DNA of 64,000 nucleotides from Lentisphaerota bacterium. GTDB lineage: Bacteria; Verrucomicrobiota; Lentisphaeria; Victivallales; Victivallaceae. The notes beneath the pieces are model-generated. The model worked only from the letters and a program-made list of their open reading frames with translations, was not told the DNA's origin and did no database searches. The stretch spans positions 62,001-126,000 of the forward strand of contig SUWH01000002.1 of NCBI GenBank assembly GCA_015061605.1, written 5' to 3'. Both the position numbers and the translations under genes were made by a program. Shown here piece by piece: positions 17,555 to 27,743 of this stretch (position 1 is the first letter of the stretch; each line of letters opens with the position of its first letter).

Positions 17555-17836
17555 TTATTTCATTATCAACAAGGCTTCCCGCCCGGTCATACCGGGAACT
17601 ACACCCAATTCAGCGGCACGCGCAGAAACCGCGACCACACATTTATTCAACATATCATCGTAACTTTGCACACCGGTCACGACCGCCATCGCTGAATTGA
17701 GTTTATCAGCGACCGCGAGATTGAAGTAACCGCAGCCGAGCATACCGGTTTTTCCCTGAATTATCAGCAGTTTACCCTGCAATAGTTCAATGGTACTGCC
17801 GCGGAAAATCATGCCGTCAAGTTCAATATTCTCCAT
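17555..17836 (-). CDS. DUF1805 family protein (YunC-like)
   Basis: 93 residues from MENIELDG; this ATG lies 14 bases inside the end of the V-ATPase D gene and is preceded by AAGGAAG, whereas an in-frame start further upstream would overlap by about 60 bases. The small domain contains LLIIQGKTGMLGCGYF and VTGVQSYDDML, typical of the DUF1805/YunC fold, a family of unknown biochemical role in bacteria and archaea. Its translation is likely coupled to the ATPase operon, although no link between the two functions is known. Confidence 0.8.
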   Translation of the reverse strand: MENIELDGMIFRGSTIELLQGKLLIIQGKTGMLGCGYFNLAVADKLNSAMAVVTGVQSYDDMLNKCVVAVSARAAELGVVPGMTGREALLIMK

Positions 17837-18437
17837 CGGAAACACTTCCTTTTTTCTTGGCGATCTTGCTTCTGGCAACGGCACTGGTTTCCTGATCGCT
17901 CATATAGATCCTGATGCGCCGGATATTCTCTTTGCATTCGGGGATCTTGATCTTTTCAAAGAGGTTGACCCGCTGGGTGGTGGAAACCAGTTCAGCAAGC
18001 AGCAGAGAATACTGTTTTTCCAGAATTTCTCCGGCGGCGCGCAGAGAAACCATCTCTTTCAAAGCGGCGATGCACTCATCGGTATGCCACGGCGTATTCA
18101 ACAGATCCCACTTGTGCGGCACAAAATCGACCTTTTCAAAAACCGGGATGGTGATACCGGCGATATTGGCAGAACCGGCGATGATGGTTTTGACTTCAAC
18201 TTTGGAAGCAAAAAACTCCGCTTCGCTCCGGTTGCTGAAAAAGTTGAACAATCCGGAAAGCTTCGCCGTCAACGCTTTTATGGCTTCGCGGTTGGCGGAA
18301 ACCCGTTCCAGACTCTGGCGGACTTCCAATTGCAGCTGCTGTTTTTTCAGCTGTAAAGTCGGCAGAAAGCGGCGGAACTGCTTGAGGTCGTCCTGCTGAT
18401 TTTTAAGTTCGGTTTTGGTATATTTTATCTTTGCCAT
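17823..18437 (-). CDS. atpD: V-type ATP synthase/ATPase subunit D (central stalk)
   Basis: 204 residues. The N-terminal KYTKTELKNQQDDLKQFRRF and the following long basic coiled coil, with another helix at the C-terminal third (EKQYSLLLAELVSTTQRVNLFEKIKIP), are the two halves of the rotor stalk subunit D; the RVNLFEKI stretch is the family hallmark. It follows subunit B by 11 bases. In other bacteria of this operon type subunits I and K come next; here DUF1805 follows. Confidence 0.92.
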   Translation of the reverse strand: MAKIKYTKTELKNQQDDLKQFRRFLPTLQLKKQQLQLEVRQSLERVSANREAIKALTAKLSGLFNFFSNRSEAEFFASKVEVKTIIAGSANIAGITIPVFEKVDFVPHKWDLLNTPWHTDECIAALKEMVSLRAAGEILEKQYSLLLAELVSTTQRVNLFEKIKIPECKENIRRIRIYMSDQETSAVARSKIAKKKGSVSDGEY

Positions 18438-18448
18438 AATATTGAAAA

Positions 18449-19747
18449 TCAGCTGTGTTTCGGCCAGTATTCTTCGATGAGGTCGGTTTTGATACCGACT
18501 TCGTTGGGTTCAAAACAGTCGGCGAGCATTTCCCAGCCCAGATCAAGCGCGCGCTCCAGAGGGATGTTGACCGAGAGATCCATCATCTCATTTTCAAAAC
18601 GTTTGCCGTATTTGAGCAGTTTATTATCCCATGCCGACATCCGGAAGCCCATGGATTGTTTTTCCAGCGTGCTGCGGTAGTCGGAGTAGAGGCGGATCAT
18701 CGCATCCATGATAGCGCGGTGGTCGCTGCGGGTACGGCTGTTGACATTCTGCTTCAAGCGGGAAAGCGAACCAAAGGGTTCGATACGGCCGCCTTTGAGA
18801 TAGAACTGTCCTTCGGTGATATAACCGGTGTTGTCCGGCACCGGGTGGGTCACATCATCGCCCGGCATGGTGGTCACTGCCAGAATGGTGATACTGCCGG
18901 CACTGTCGAAGTCGACCGCCTTTTCGTAACGGCTGGCGAGCTGACTGTACAAATCGCCGGGATAGCCGCGGGTGGCGGGGATCTGTTCCATGGTGATGGC
19001 GATCTCTTTGAGTGCATCGGCGAAGTTGGTCATATCGGTGAGCAGCACCAGAACCCGTTTGCCTTTGAGGGCGTAGGCTTCGGCGACTGCCAGTGACATA
19101 TCCGGCACCATCAGACACTCCACCACCGGGTCGGCGGCGGTATGGACGAACATCACCGTACGCGAAAGCGCACCGTGTTCATCCAGCGTCCGCTTGAATG
19201 TGAGATAGTCATCATATTTCAATCCCATACCGCCGAGGACGATCACATCGACCTCCGCCTGAAGCGCAATACGGGAAAGCAGCTGATTGTAGGGTTCTCC
19301 CGCCGAGGAGAAGATCGGCAGTTTCTGGGATTCGACCAGAGTGTTGAATACGTCGATCATCGGGATATTGGTGCGGATCATGTTGCGCGGGATGATACGT
19401 TTGGCAGGGTTCACTGACGGCGCACCGATGGGGATGAGTTCATCGGTGATATCCGGGCGGTTGTCACGCGCGCCGCCGCGTCCGTTGAAAACCCGTCCGA
19501 GCAGAGCATCTGAACCGGAGACCATCATCTCCCGTCCGAGAAAACGCACCTGGTCGCCGGTGCCGATACCACGGCTTCCGGCAAAGACCTGTAAAGAAAC
19601 TTTTCTGCCGTCCAGACGGATCACCTGGGCAAGAGAAGTACCTCTGGCGCTGGTGACTTCGGCAAGTTCGTTATAAGCAACTCCATCGGCTTCGACGGTG
19701 ATGACGTTGCCGGAAATGCGGATTATCTGGTGGTAAACTTTACGCAT
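18449..19747 (-). CDS. atpB: V-type ATP synthase/ATPase subunit B (regulatory)
   Basis: 432 residues. The fold is the non-catalytic nucleotide-binding subunit: N-terminal beta barrel, central domain without a proper Walker A, and motifs such as [32 protein letters not shown] and [18 protein letters not shown]. It alternates with subunit A in the V1 hexamer. Its start overlaps the end of the A gene by eight bases, showing translational coupling at equal dosage. Confidence 0.95.
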   Translation of the reverse strand: MRKVYHQIIRISGNVITVEADGVAYNELAEVTSARGTSLAQVIRLDGRKVSLQVFAGSRGIGTGDQVRFLGREMMVSGSDALLGRVFNGRGGARDNRPDITDELIPIGAPSVNPAKRIIPRNMIRTNIPMIDVFNTLVESQKLPIFSSAGEPYNQLLSRIALQAEVDVIVLGGMGLKYDDYLTFKRTLDEHGALSRTVMFVHTAADPVVECLMVPDMSLAVAEAYALKGKRVLVLLTDMTNFADALKEIAITMEQIPATRGYPGDLYSQLASRYEKAVDFDSAGSITILAVTTMPGDDVTHPVPDNTGYITEGQFYLKGGRIEPFGSLSRLKQNVNSRTRSDHRAIMDAMIRLYSDYRSTLEKQSMGFRMSAWDNKLLKYGKRFENEMMDLSVNIPLERALDLGWEMLADCFEPNEVGIKTDLIEEYWPKHS

Positions 19748-21482
19748 TGTTCTGTTTTCCTTCCGCGATTTTTGCAGTTATTTTTTCTGAAAGAACTTTA
19801 TAATCATCGCTGTCAAGTTTTTCGTAGTTGCGGTCGATAAAGAGCTGGCGCAGTTCGAGGAAATATTTGCGGGCGGTCTCTTTGTCCGCAAAACTGAACT
19901 GATCGCGCAAAACCTCCGTCACTCCGGCAAACATCAGCTGCTGACGGTCGGCGTAGGTAGTACCGTCGACTTCGTCAAAGGTGTTCTGCTGCAAATAGAC
20001 GTAGTCAAGAAATTCGCTCTTGAGGTAAATTACGAAATCTTCCAGACTGGTGCCTTCTTCACCGATGACCTTCATCATCTGATTGACTTCAGAACCTCTC
20101 CGCAAAATGGTGCGGGCGTATTCGAGGTCATCTTTATTTACCACGCTCGGATATTTGCTCCACGAATCCAGCGGATGTATGGCAGGATAACGGCGGGCGT
20201 CGGAACGCTCACGGGAGAGTCCGAGAAATGCTCCGACCACTTTGAGTGTTGCCTGGGTGACGGGTTCTTCAAAGTTTCCTCCGGCGGGGGAGACCGCACC
20301 GCCGATGGTGACTGAACCGTATTCACCGGTGCGGAGCTTGACCATACCGGCGCGTTCATAGAAACCGGCGATGAGTGATTCGAGGTAAGCCGGGAACGCC
20401 TCTTCGCCGGGGATCTCCTCCAATCGTCCGGACATTTCGCGCAGAGCCTGCGCCCAGCGGCTGGTGGAGTCGGCAAGCAGCAGCGTATTCAACCCCATCT
20501 GGCGATAGTATTCTGCGAGGGTAACTGCGGTGTAAACACTGGCTTCACGGGCGGAGACCGGCATACTGCTGGTGTTGCAGATGATGATCGAACGGTCGAT
20601 GAGCGAGTGTCCGGTGCGGGGGTCCTGAAGTTCGGGGTATTCACGGAGGATCTCCACCACCTCACCGGCGCGTTCACCGCAGGCGGCGATGACGACCACA
20701 TCCGCTTCGGCATTCTGACTGATGGCGTGCTGCAAAACCGTCTTTCCGGCACCGAAAGGTCCGGGGGTACAGAAAGTTCCGCCGGTCGCCACCGGGAAAA
20801 AGGTGTCGATGGAACGCTGACAGGTGATAAGCGGTTTTTCCGGCAGGACTTTGTCGATATAATCGGAAATAGGGATCTTGACCGGCCAGAACTGGGTCAT
20901 GGTGACATTGCGCTTTTCGCCGGAAGCATTGACTGCGACCGCCATGACATCGTCGATGGTGTAGTCACCTTCCGGGGCGACAGTTTCAATGGTCCAATTG
21001 CCTTTCCACGCGAAGGGGATCATGATATAGTGGGTGATATTGGCTTCCGGAACGGAACCGATGCGGTCACCGGCGACCACGGCGGTTCCGGGAGCTGCCG
21101 CCGGGGTGAAGTGCCATTTTGCTTCGCGGTCGAGTGCGCGCAGATAAATGCCGCGCTGCAGGAAGTATCCGGAGTGTTCTGCGAGCAGTTTGAGCGGGTT
21201 CTGCAAACCGTCATAAACCTGGGAAAGCAATCCCGGACCAAGTTCAACGCTGAGCAGTTCTCCGGTAAACTCCACCATATCACCGACCTTGAGACCGTTG
21301 GTGTTTTCAAATGCCTGCAAGTCGGCATATTTGCCCCGGACCCGGATGACTTCGCACTTGATTTTGGAGTCACCGACGGTGGCAAATGCGACCTCATTCT
21401 GGATCACCCGGCGGGAATATTCAACGGTGAGCATATTGCCGTTGACGCCAACGATCTTTTCAAAAAACTTTTCCTGTTCCAT
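19740..21482 (-). CDS. atpA: V-type ATP synthase/ATPase subunit A (catalytic)
   Basis: 580 residues. Walker A is GPFGAGKT (241-248), preceded by the characteristic [11 protein letters not shown]; Walker B region is [16 protein letters not shown]. The extra non-homologous insert that marks A-type rather than F-type beta subunits is present after the N-terminal barrel (about 115-190). It hydrolyses or makes ATP, coupled to ion movement through a membrane ring. This is the sodium- or proton-linked bacterial form found in spirochaetes, chlamydiae and relatives. Confidence 0.96.
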   Translation of the reverse strand: MEQEKFFEKIVGVNGNMLTVEYSRRVIQNEVAFATVGDSKIKCEVIRVRGKYADLQAFENTNGLKVGDMVEFTGELLSVELGPGLLSQVYDGLQNPLKLLAEHSGYFLQRGIYLRALDREAKWHFTPAAAPGTAVVAGDRIGSVPEANITHYIMIPFAWKGNWTIETVAPEGDYTIDDVMAVAVNASGEKRNVTMTQFWPVKIPISDYIDKVLPEKPLITCQRSIDTFFPVATGGTFCTPGPFGAGKTVLQHAISQNAEADVVVIAACGERAGEVVEILREYPELQDPRTGHSLIDRSIIICNTSSMPVSAREASVYTAVTLAEYYRQMGLNTLLLADSTSRWAQALREMSGRLEEIPGEEAFPAYLESLIAGFYERAGMVKLRTGEYGSVTIGGAVSPAGGNFEEPVTQATLKVVGAFLGLSRERSDARRYPAIHPLDSWSKYPSVVNKDDLEYARTILRRGSEVNQMMKVIGEEGTSLEDFVIYLKSEFLDYVYLQQNTFDEVDGTTYADRQQLMFAGVTEVLRDQFSFADKETARKYFLELRQLFIDRNYEKLDSDDYKVLSEKITAKIAEGKQNNA

Positions 21483-21509
21483 AAATTATTAAATCCTCCT
21501 TTATGGAGT

Positions 21510-22040
21510 TTACATATTACTCATCTGCGAAGAGATCTTTTCCACCGATTCTTCAAACAACATATTTCCGGCATCAACCGAACGGGTGTGGAATTTTTCC
21601 AGAGATGCCAGACGCAGCCGGTAGCAGCACAATGCGGCAAAATCCATTTCGTGCCCCACTTCCAGATCGTCGATCTTGCGCCAGCGGATGAGATCGACCA
21701 GACGTTCCCGCTCCAATGGGTCATTGGCGGCGGCGGCATTGGGCAGCGCATAATCCACATCGGAATCCAATTCATCCGGTTCAGGTAACGGATCGTAAAC
21801 CCCGAGTTTTTCCCGGCGGTTTTCAGCGATGCGCAGTTTCAGAAAATCATCGAACTCCCGCATTTTCCGGTAGACGGCGGAACGGGGAGACGTTTCTGCA
21901 TCATCCCATGAGATCAGCTCTTTGAACTTTTTACCGGACAACTCCTTTGAAGCAAGTTCGTCAAACTCGGCAAGAGTTATTCCCGGCAAAATACCGCATT
22001 CCAGAGTCGGCAGTGCGGCACATAACGGTCCGTAAAACAT
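21510..22040 (-). CDS. DUF2764 protein of the V-ATPase operon (probable subunit C-like)
   Basis: 176 residues, starting MFYGPLCAALPTLECGILPG. Proteins of this family lie between subunits E and A in V-ATPase operons of Chlamydiae, Bacteroidetes and spirochaetes, and are thought to stand in for subunit C. The helical C-terminal part (ERERLVDLIRWRKIDDLEVGH onward) fits a stalk-contacting role. It begins two bases after the subunit E stop. The assignment rests on position and general resemblance; the subunit C role is inference. Confidence 0.78.
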   Translation of the reverse strand: MFYGPLCAALPTLECGILPGITLAEFDELASKELSGKKFKELISWDDAETSPRSAVYRKMREFDDFLKLRIAENRREKLGVYDPLPEPDELDSDVDYALPNAAAANDPLERERLVDLIRWRKIDDLEVGHEMDFAALCCYRLRLASLEKFHTRSVDAGNMLFEESVEKISSQMSNM

Positions 22041-22042
22041 CG

Positions 22043-22645
22043 TTACTGCGCCTTGAATACTGCGGACAACTTCTCTCCGGCATAAGCGGCGAGCAGTTCA
22101 CTCACCGCCGCTTCGGAAAAATCAAAGAAGCAGTCGCTGTCATTGAATTCCACCTGAACTCCGGCAGAGATTTCCGGAGAAGCGATCATAACAGGTGCAT
22201 TTTTGATACTGTCAGCCAAAGCCCCTTTAAGCGCGGCATCCAGAGCTGCGGTATCTTTGACGGCACATCTCACGGTCAATTCAGCTTCAGGAGAAGCGGC
22301 AAATTTTTCAGCGAGAGTTTTGATGAGTTGTGCCATAAATTCCGGGGAGAGCGCAGCTGCGGCAGAGGCGGAAACCGCCGCATTGAGCCGGGCGGCAAGA
22401 TCGGCGCGGAGCTGCAACGTTATGTCTCTTGCCGCCTGACCGGCGGCGGAAATCGCCCGTGTTTTCAATGCTTCGGCTTCACTGGCGCTTTTGGAACAGA
22501 GTGCTTCGCTCTCACTTTTGGCATCAGCGATGATCTTTGCCGCTTCACTTTTGGCATCAGCGATGATTTTCGCCGCTTCGGCTTCAGCTTTCTGAATCCC
22601 GTCGGCGTTTATCTTGTCCAACAAACTTTGAAGTTCCTCACTCAT
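22043..22645 (-). CDS. atpE: V-type ATP synthase/ATPase subunit E (peripheral stalk)
   Basis: 200 residues. A long alanine-rich, charged N-terminal helix (about 10-85) forms the peripheral stalk coiled coil, followed by a small globular domain with VQVEFNDSDCFFDFSEAAV. The helix contains two exact tandem copies of EAAKIIADAKS (33-bp DNA repeats around 22513-22578), consistent with the undecad pattern of right-handed coiled coils in these stalks. It is the first gene of the operon E-DUF2764-A-B-D. Confidence 0.88.
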   Translation of the reverse strand: MSEELQSLLDKINADGIQKAEAEAAKIIADAKSEAAKIIADAKSESEALCSKSASEAEALKTRAISAAGQAARDITLQLRADLAARLNAAVSASAAAALSPEFMAQLIKTLAEKFAASPEAELTVRCAVKDTAALDAALKGALADSIKNAPVMIASPEISAGVQVEFNDSDCFFDFSEAAVSELLAAYAGEKLSAVFKAQ

Positions 22646-22688
22646 GGCGGTATTGCTCCGTTAATTATTTAGGATATTAAAACATTAT

Positions 22689-22716
22689 TATTTATAAAAT
22701 ATCCCTGATTTGTCAA
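22689..22716 (-). promoter_or_regulatory. Probable promoter of the V-ATPase operon
   Basis: Minus-strand -35 TTGACA (22711-22716), 16-base spacer, -10 TAAATA (22689-22694). It is divergent from the yhcH promoter. The -10 is weaker than the usual TATATT in this window. Confidence 0.5.
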
Positions 22717-22726
22717 ATTTCAAGCC

Positions 22727-22755
22727 TTGAAAAGAGAATATTCCGGTACTATATT
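22727..22755 (+). promoter_or_regulatory. Sigma-70 promoter of the yhcH-GH operon
   Basis: -35 TTGAAA (22727-22732), 17-base spacer, -10 TATATT (22750-22755). The transcript would start about 35 bases before the yhcH ATG. Confidence 0.7.
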
Positions 22756-22797
22756 AAAAAAAAGTTGATTTTTATTGTTTTCAACAGGATTTTTACT

Positions 22798-23265
22798 ATG
22801 ATAATCGACAGTATGAGAGATTTCGGCCGGTACGGCAAACTGGCTCCGGAAGTGTGGGAAAAACTTTCCTCTTTTTTTGATTCGATCTCCGGAACTATTC
22901 CTGAACCGGGTTCCCATAAACTTGACGGCGACAAGCTCAAAGTCAATATAGTCCACACCAACACCGCTCCGGCGGAAAACGGCAAATATGAAGTCCACCG
23001 GCAATATATCGACATCCACATCCCCATTCGGGGTACGGAAACCATCATCTGCCGCTGCAGCAGCGACGGATTGAAGCAGATCGGCTCATTTGATGCTGAA
23101 AACGACTATGTGTTGTTTGAACCTGAACCGGGCTTGGACTGCTTCCTTGAACCGGGGTATTTCCTGATGCTCTACCCCGGAGAGGTACACCATGTTTTGA
23201 CCGGTGACGGATCTCCCATTATCAAGGCGATAGTAAAGATCGACATCTCTCTGCTCGGGAAGTGA
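22798..23265 (+). CDS. YhcH/YjgK/YiaL (DUF386) family protein
   Basis: 155 residues from MIIDSMRDFG; AGGA lies eight bases before this ATG, while the longer open frame would begin right at the promoter. The single cupin-like domain carries GKYEVHRQYIDIHIPIRG and EPGYFLMLYPGEVHH, the latter with metal-binding histidine candidates. Family members (YhcH, the EbgC beta-galactosidase subunit) act on free sugars, probably as sugar anomerases, and occur in sialic-acid and glycan-use operons. It begins the operon leading to the large glycoside hydrolase. Confidence 0.88.
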   Translation: MIIDSMRDFGRYGKLAPEVWEKLSSFFDSISGTIPEPGSHKLDGDKLKVNIVHTNTAPAENGKYEVHRQYIDIHIPIRGTETIICRCSSDGLKQIGSFDAENDYVLFEPEPGLDCFLEPGYFLMLYPGEVHHVLTGDGSPIIKAIVKIDISLLGK

Positions 23266-23271
23266 TTTTTT

Positions 23272-26200
23272 ATGATTGACGATTTGATAAAAAACTTCAA
23301 AAATCCCGGTTCGACTTTCCGGGGAGCGCCGTTCTGGGCGTGGAACGCCAAACTTGATCCGGAAAAACTGCGCGACCAGATCCGCACCATGAAAGCTATG
23401 GGCATGGGGGGATTTTACATGCATTCCCGCACCGGACTCGATACGCCCTATCTGTCAGAGGAGTGGTTTGAATGTATTTCCAGTTGTATCGATGAAGCGG
23501 AAAAACTCGGCATGGAAGCGTGGCTCTACGATGAAGACCGCTGGCCATCCGGTGCCGCCGGCGGCATCGTCACCGCCGATGACCGTTTCAAAATGCGCAA
23601 ACTCAAATACTGTCAGGGCGATGCTCCGGAATCCGGCGTCGTGCTTGCCCGCTTTGAATTGGATTGTGACGGAAACAGATTGAAAAGTTTCCGCCGTCTT
23701 GCCGGTGACGAAACGCCTTCCGGAGACTTCTACACCTTTTACCGGGAGTTTATGGAGTGCTCCAGCTGGTACAACGGCGAAACCTATCTCGATACAATGA
23801 ACCCGGAAGCGGTGCAGGAGTTTGTCAACGTCACCCATGAAGAGTACTTCAAGCGTTACGCAGATAAATTCGGCAAGGTGATTCCGGGGATATTTTCCGA
23901 TGAACCGTGCTACATTCACGGCGATGTGCTGTTGAGTATGCCGTGGACGGATAAACTGCCGGAGGAGTTCAGAAAATCTTACGGTTACGACATAATGGAT
24001 AATCTGCCGGAACTCTTTTTCTTCGGAAAATATGAAGTTTCCCGCGTTCGCCACGATTACTATGACCTCATCACCCGGCTGTTTACTGAAAGTTTCACCG
24101 GAGTTATCGGCAAATGGTGCGGCAAACACCATCTTCCCATGACCGGACACACGCTGGCAGAAGATTATCTTTCCGGGCAGGCGCTGTACTGCGGCAGTGC
24201 CATGCGCTTTTATGAACACATGCAGATACCCGGAGTCGATGTTTTAACTGAACACTGGAATGTATTCAACACCGTCAAACAATGTACCTCCGTCGCCCGT
24301 CAGCAGGGCAAGGAACGGGTCATGACCGAAAGCTATGCCTGTACCGGATGGGACTTCCCGCTGTCCGGACACAAAGCATTGTGCGACTGGCAGTTTGCTC
24401 TCGGGGTGAATCAGCGTTGTCTCCATCTGGCGTGGTACTCCATGGAAGCTGAAGCAAAACGGGATTATCCGGCAAGTTTTTCCAAGCATTCCCCGTGGTA
24501 TGACAAATATCCGGTGGTGGAGGATTACTTCGCCCGCTTGAGTGCCGCTTTGATCCCGGGCGATGAGATCCGCGATCTGCTGGTCATCAACCCGATCGAA
24601 TCGGTATGGTCGGTACTGGTCAAGGATATTCCCGCCACCGATGCTGAACGGGAACGCCGCCAGATCAAACCCGGCACCAAAGCGATGGATGGATTTTATT
24701 CTGAACAGGTTGCTCCGCTCGACCGCGCCCACAGCGAACTTACCAATCTGCTCTTGAGTGAACACATCGACTTTGATTTCGGCGATGAAGAACACATTTC
24801 ACGCTTCGGCAGCGTTTCAGGAAACCGCTTCATCCTCGGCGAAGCGAAGTACAAAATGGTTCTTGTCCCGCAGCTGCGTACCATCCGCAGTACCACTTTG
24901 GAATTGTTGGAAAATTTCAACGGCAGAGTTTTCTATCTGGGAAATCCCCCGGAATTTGTCGATGCAATGCCCTCAATGCGGGCAATGGAGAGTTTCAAGA
25001 ACTTCACTCAAGTCACTTGGGGAAATATTGCGGAGATCATTCCGCGCCGGGTGTCGGCAACTTCAGAAAACCGTCAGGCAAAGGCGGTACTCTACCGTCT
25101 GGCAGAGATTGATGAAGGGTATACCTTTATGCTCTGCAATACTTCAATGAACTATTCTCACACCATAAAAGATTCTCCGATGGTGCGTGACCGGCAGATA
25201 AGTTATCCGGAAATTGAGGTAAAAATCGAAGTACCGGAACGGGGAAGACTCTATGAAATGGATTTGATGTCGGGCAGAATTTCTGCCGTTGACTCAAATT
25301 ATACTGACGGCAAATATGTTTTCAAGACTTCGCTTGATGTATTGGAAACCCGGCTCTATATCGTTTCGCCGCGCGACATCGCCGATACAAAAGCAAAGAA
25401 AATCATCTGCACCATGCCGGGAGAAAAATTGAACGATATCCCGATGAAGTATCAGCTCTCTGAAGCCAACCGCCTGGTACTTGATCATGCCGCGTGGCGC
25501 ATCGACAGCGGCGAATGGCACAAGGAAAATTACATCCTGCTGGTCGACGATGAACTGCGTGCCGCCCTCGGTTCCGCCCCGCGCGGCGGTCTGATGGCAC
25601 AGCCGTGGCGGTGGGATAAAACCAGAAAATGGCAGAGTGCCGAACTCGAACTGCAATATACATTCAACTGCGAAACGCTGCCGGACTCCGACTGCACACT
25701 CTATCTGGAGCATCCGGAACTGTACCGCTTTGAACTCAATGGAACTGCTCTTGATGCCGTTCCGGACGGTTTCTGGATGGAAGATGTCCTTAAAGGTATC
25801 AAACTCCCGGCAGCGATGTTCCGTATTGGCAGCAACGAACTCAAACTGTACACCTCTTACAACTGCGGTCAGCGCGGCTTGGAAAGTATGTATATTGCAG
25901 GCAACTTCGGGGTCAAAGGCGACAACACTGTAACAACTCTTCCGGAAACGCTGCGTTTTGGCGACTGGTGCAGTCAGCTTCTGCCCAACTATGCCGGCAA
26001 TATCACCTGTTTGACCGATGTGGAACTGCCCTCGCCTGCATTGCTGAAATTCAACGGATGGCGCGGGACGCTCCTTGGTGTGCAAGTCGATGACCAAGCA
26101 GAGATCCTGCTCCCGTGGCCGCCGTATCAAGCGGAGATCCCGGCTGGAAAGCACCGCCTTGCCATCACCGTTTACGGACACCGCCGCAACGCACTCGGAC

Positions 26201-26343
26201 CATTTTATCTCAATGAAAAGTGGCCCGTCCGCACCGGTCCCTATCAGCACAAAGTTTATGAACACCCGGAACGGCAGCTGGTTCCATTCGGACTGCTTGA
26301 AGCTCCGGAAATTGCCTTGATTAAAACCGAAAAAGGAGAATGA
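23272..26343 (+). CDS. Large GH106-like glycoside hydrolase (alpha-L-rhamnosidase-like)
   Basis: 1023 residues, no signal peptide. The N-terminal barrel opens with FRGAPFWAWNAKLDPEKLRD, MGMGGFYMHSRTGL and AWLYDEDRWPSG, a pattern I associate with GH106 and its uncharacterised relatives. GIFSDEPCY (about 202-210) and TGHTLAED contain acidic residues that may be catalytic. The C-terminal 300 residues are beta-rich, with galactose-binding-like folds. It probably removes a sugar (perhaps rhamnose or a uronic acid) from plant or mucin glycans in the cytoplasm. The family call is from motif memory and could be a neighbouring unnumbered family. Confidence 0.65.
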   Translation: MIDDLIKNFKNPGSTFRGAPFWAWNAKLDPEKLRDQIRTMKAMGMGGFYMHSRTGLDTPYLSEEWFECISSCIDEAEKLGMEAWLYDEDRWPSGAAGGIVTADDRFKMRKLKYCQGDAPESGVVLARFELDCDGNRLKSFRRLAGDETPSGDFYTFYREFMECSSWYNGETYLDTMNPEAVQEFVNVTHEEYFKRYADKFGKVIPGIFSDEPCYIHGDVLLSMPWTDKLPEEFRKSYGYDIMDNLPELFFFGKYEVSRVRHDYYDLITRLFTESFTGVIGKWCGKHHLPMTGHTLAEDYLSGQALYCGSAMRFYEHMQIPGVDVLTEHWNVFNTVKQCTSVARQQGKERVMTESYACTGWDFPLSGHKALCDWQFALGVNQRCLHLAWYSMEAEAKRDYPASFSKHSPWYDKYPVVEDYFARLSAALIPGDEIRDLLVINPIESVWSVLVKDIPATDAERERRQIKPGTKAMDGFYSEQVAPLDRAHSELTNLLLSEHIDFDFGDEEHISRFGSVSGNRFILGEAKYKMVLVPQLRTIRSTTLELLENFNGRVFYLGNPPEFVDAMPSMRAMESFKNFTQVTWGNIAEIIPRRVSATSENRQAKAVLYRLAEIDEGYTFMLCNTSMNYSHTIKDSPMVRDRQISYPEIEVKIEVPERGRLYEMDLMSGRISAVDSNYTDGKYVFKTSLDVLETRLYIVSPRDIADTKAKKIICTMPGEKLNDIPMKYQLSEANRLVLDHAAWRIDSGEWHKENYILLVDDELRAALGSAPRGGLMAQPWRWDKTRKWQSAELELQYTFNCETLPDSDCTLYLEHPELYRFELNGTALDAVPDGFWMEDVLKGIKLPAAMFRIGSNELKLYTSYNCGQRGLESMYIAGNFGVKGDNTVTTLPETLRFGDWCSQLLPNYAGNITCLTDVELPSPALLKFNGWRGTLLGVQVDDQAEILLPWPPYQAEIPAGKHRLAITVYGHRRNALGPFYLNEKWPVRTGPYQHKVYEHPERQLVPFGLLEAPEIALIKTEKGE

Positions 26344-26345
26344 AA

Positions 26346-27431
26346 ATGAAAAAAATATTGCTGTTCTGTTTCGTTTTTGCGGCACTTTTTGCCGTTGCCG
26401 CCGAAAAAAATGAAGCGGTCAAAGCTGAAACTGCAAAAGTAAAAAAAGCTCCTGCTGGAAAAGCTGAAAAAGCCAAAAAAAGCAAAGCGGTCAATGCCCC
26501 GACTAAAGAAATTACCTATCTTTGCAGTTTTGACAATACTCAGCAGCCGGCACTCATTCTGGAAGCCAAGTCCAAAGAACCCCGTCCGCTTTTTGTTACT
26601 TTGCATACCTGGAGTGCAAACTACAGGCAGTGTCGCAGTTCTTATGCCGGACATCTGGTCAAGCATGATGTTTACATGATCGCCCCCAACTTCCGGGGAA
26701 AGAATACGGTCGGTAATAAGCTTTCCATGGGCAGTGATGCGGCGATTTCCGACATCCTTGATGCAGTGAAGTACATGCAGAAAAATTACAATATCGACAA
26801 TAACCGCATCTATCTTATCGGCGGTTCCGGCGGTGGTTTCATGTCGCTTCTGACCAGCTCCCGCAGCCGCGATATCTGGGCGGCTGTCTCCTCCTGGTGC
26901 CCGATCTCCGATATTGTGAAGTGGCATGAATACTATTCACCCAAGCCCGGAACTGCCAAAGGTTACGGTATCCATATCGAAAAAAATATCGGCAGCCCCC
27001 AGACTGATGAAAACGCCAAAAAAGAGGCTATCCACCGCAGTCCGGTAACTTACCTTGATGGTGTCAGTTATCCGCTGGACATCTCCCACGGCGTCTTTGA
27101 TAAAGTCGTCCCCGTGGAACACGCCATCCGGGCATTCAACAAGGTCGCCGCTCCCCAAGACCGTTTCACTGAAGCTGAAATCACTGCGATCAAAAATATC
27201 GTCAACACCAAAAAAACTCCGGAAGGGTTCCCCGAAGTTACTGAAAAATACGGCAGATACAAAATCTATGTCCGCCGCGTTTCCGGTAATGCACGCATCA
27301 ACATCTTCCATGCCGGTCATTCTATTCTGGGCGGTACCGGTGTGCAGTGGCTGTTGAAGCAGAAAAAAGGCAAACCGGCAGATTTCTCCGAGATCAAGAG
27401 CAACGAGAAGAGCGCAGCTTTGGGGCGGTGA
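26346..27431 (+). CDS. Secreted alpha/beta hydrolase (prolyl-oligopeptidase-like esterase)
   Basis: 361 residues. The start MKKILLFC is chosen because AAGGAG (26333-26338) is seven bases upstream; the ATG at 26340 overlaps that site. Signal peptide of about 19 residues (LLFCFVFAALFAVAA), then a lysine- and alanine-rich linker (about 20-55), then an alpha/beta hydrolase with elbow GGSGGG (Ser about 161), a possible acid in GVFDKVVP and His in FHAGHS. It is probably a periplasmic or surface esterase acting on acylated sugars. It follows the GH106-like gene with a three-base gap and is in the same operon. Confidence 0.8.
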   Translation: MKKILLFCFVFAALFAVAAEKNEAVKAETAKVKKAPAGKAEKAKKSKAVNAPTKEITYLCSFDNTQQPALILEAKSKEPRPLFVTLHTWSANYRQCRSSYAGHLVKHDVYMIAPNFRGKNTVGNKLSMGSDAAISDILDAVKYMQKNYNIDNNRIYLIGGSGGGFMSLLTSSRSRDIWAAVSSWCPISDIVKWHEYYSPKPGTAKGYGIHIEKNIGSPQTDENAKKEAIHRSPVTYLDGVSYPLDISHGVFDKVVPVEHAIRAFNKVAAPQDRFTEAEITAIKNIVNTKKTPEGFPEVTEKYGRYKIYVRRVSGNARINIFHAGHSILGGTGVQWLLKQKKGKPADFSEIKSNEKSAALGR

Positions 27432-27743
27432 GAATACGGAGCCGGTGACGGTAAAAAGACAACCGGGCGCCAATTGTTTTTACGTCGGCGGCGCATTGCG
27501 GACAATCTCACTCTTTTCCTCCGTAGCCATAAAAGCGAAGGAGGATGCCTCGTACTGTATCCATCGGTCTTCGCGTAAAGCTCCGTCCGTGACAAGCCGA
27601 TTGAAGCGGCGTTTGTCATATTTAATGGCTCGTGCAGTATATTGCGATTGTTGTCATAAAAGTTATCCAATTGAAGTTATCAACGTTTTACAAAATTCGG
27701 GACATTACCTGTTTATGAGACGTTTGTGGTTTTTATCCGGAAT
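27432..27743. repeat. Gene-free region with reverse-oriented copy of the dispersed element
   Basis: About 310 bases without a credible gene. The stretch 27486-27510, read on the minus strand, matches 35627-35651 at 23 of 25 bases. A short sequence at 27713-27728 (TTATGAGACGTTTGTG) resembles the element end at 35663-35678. The rest is unremarkable. Confidence 0.55.
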
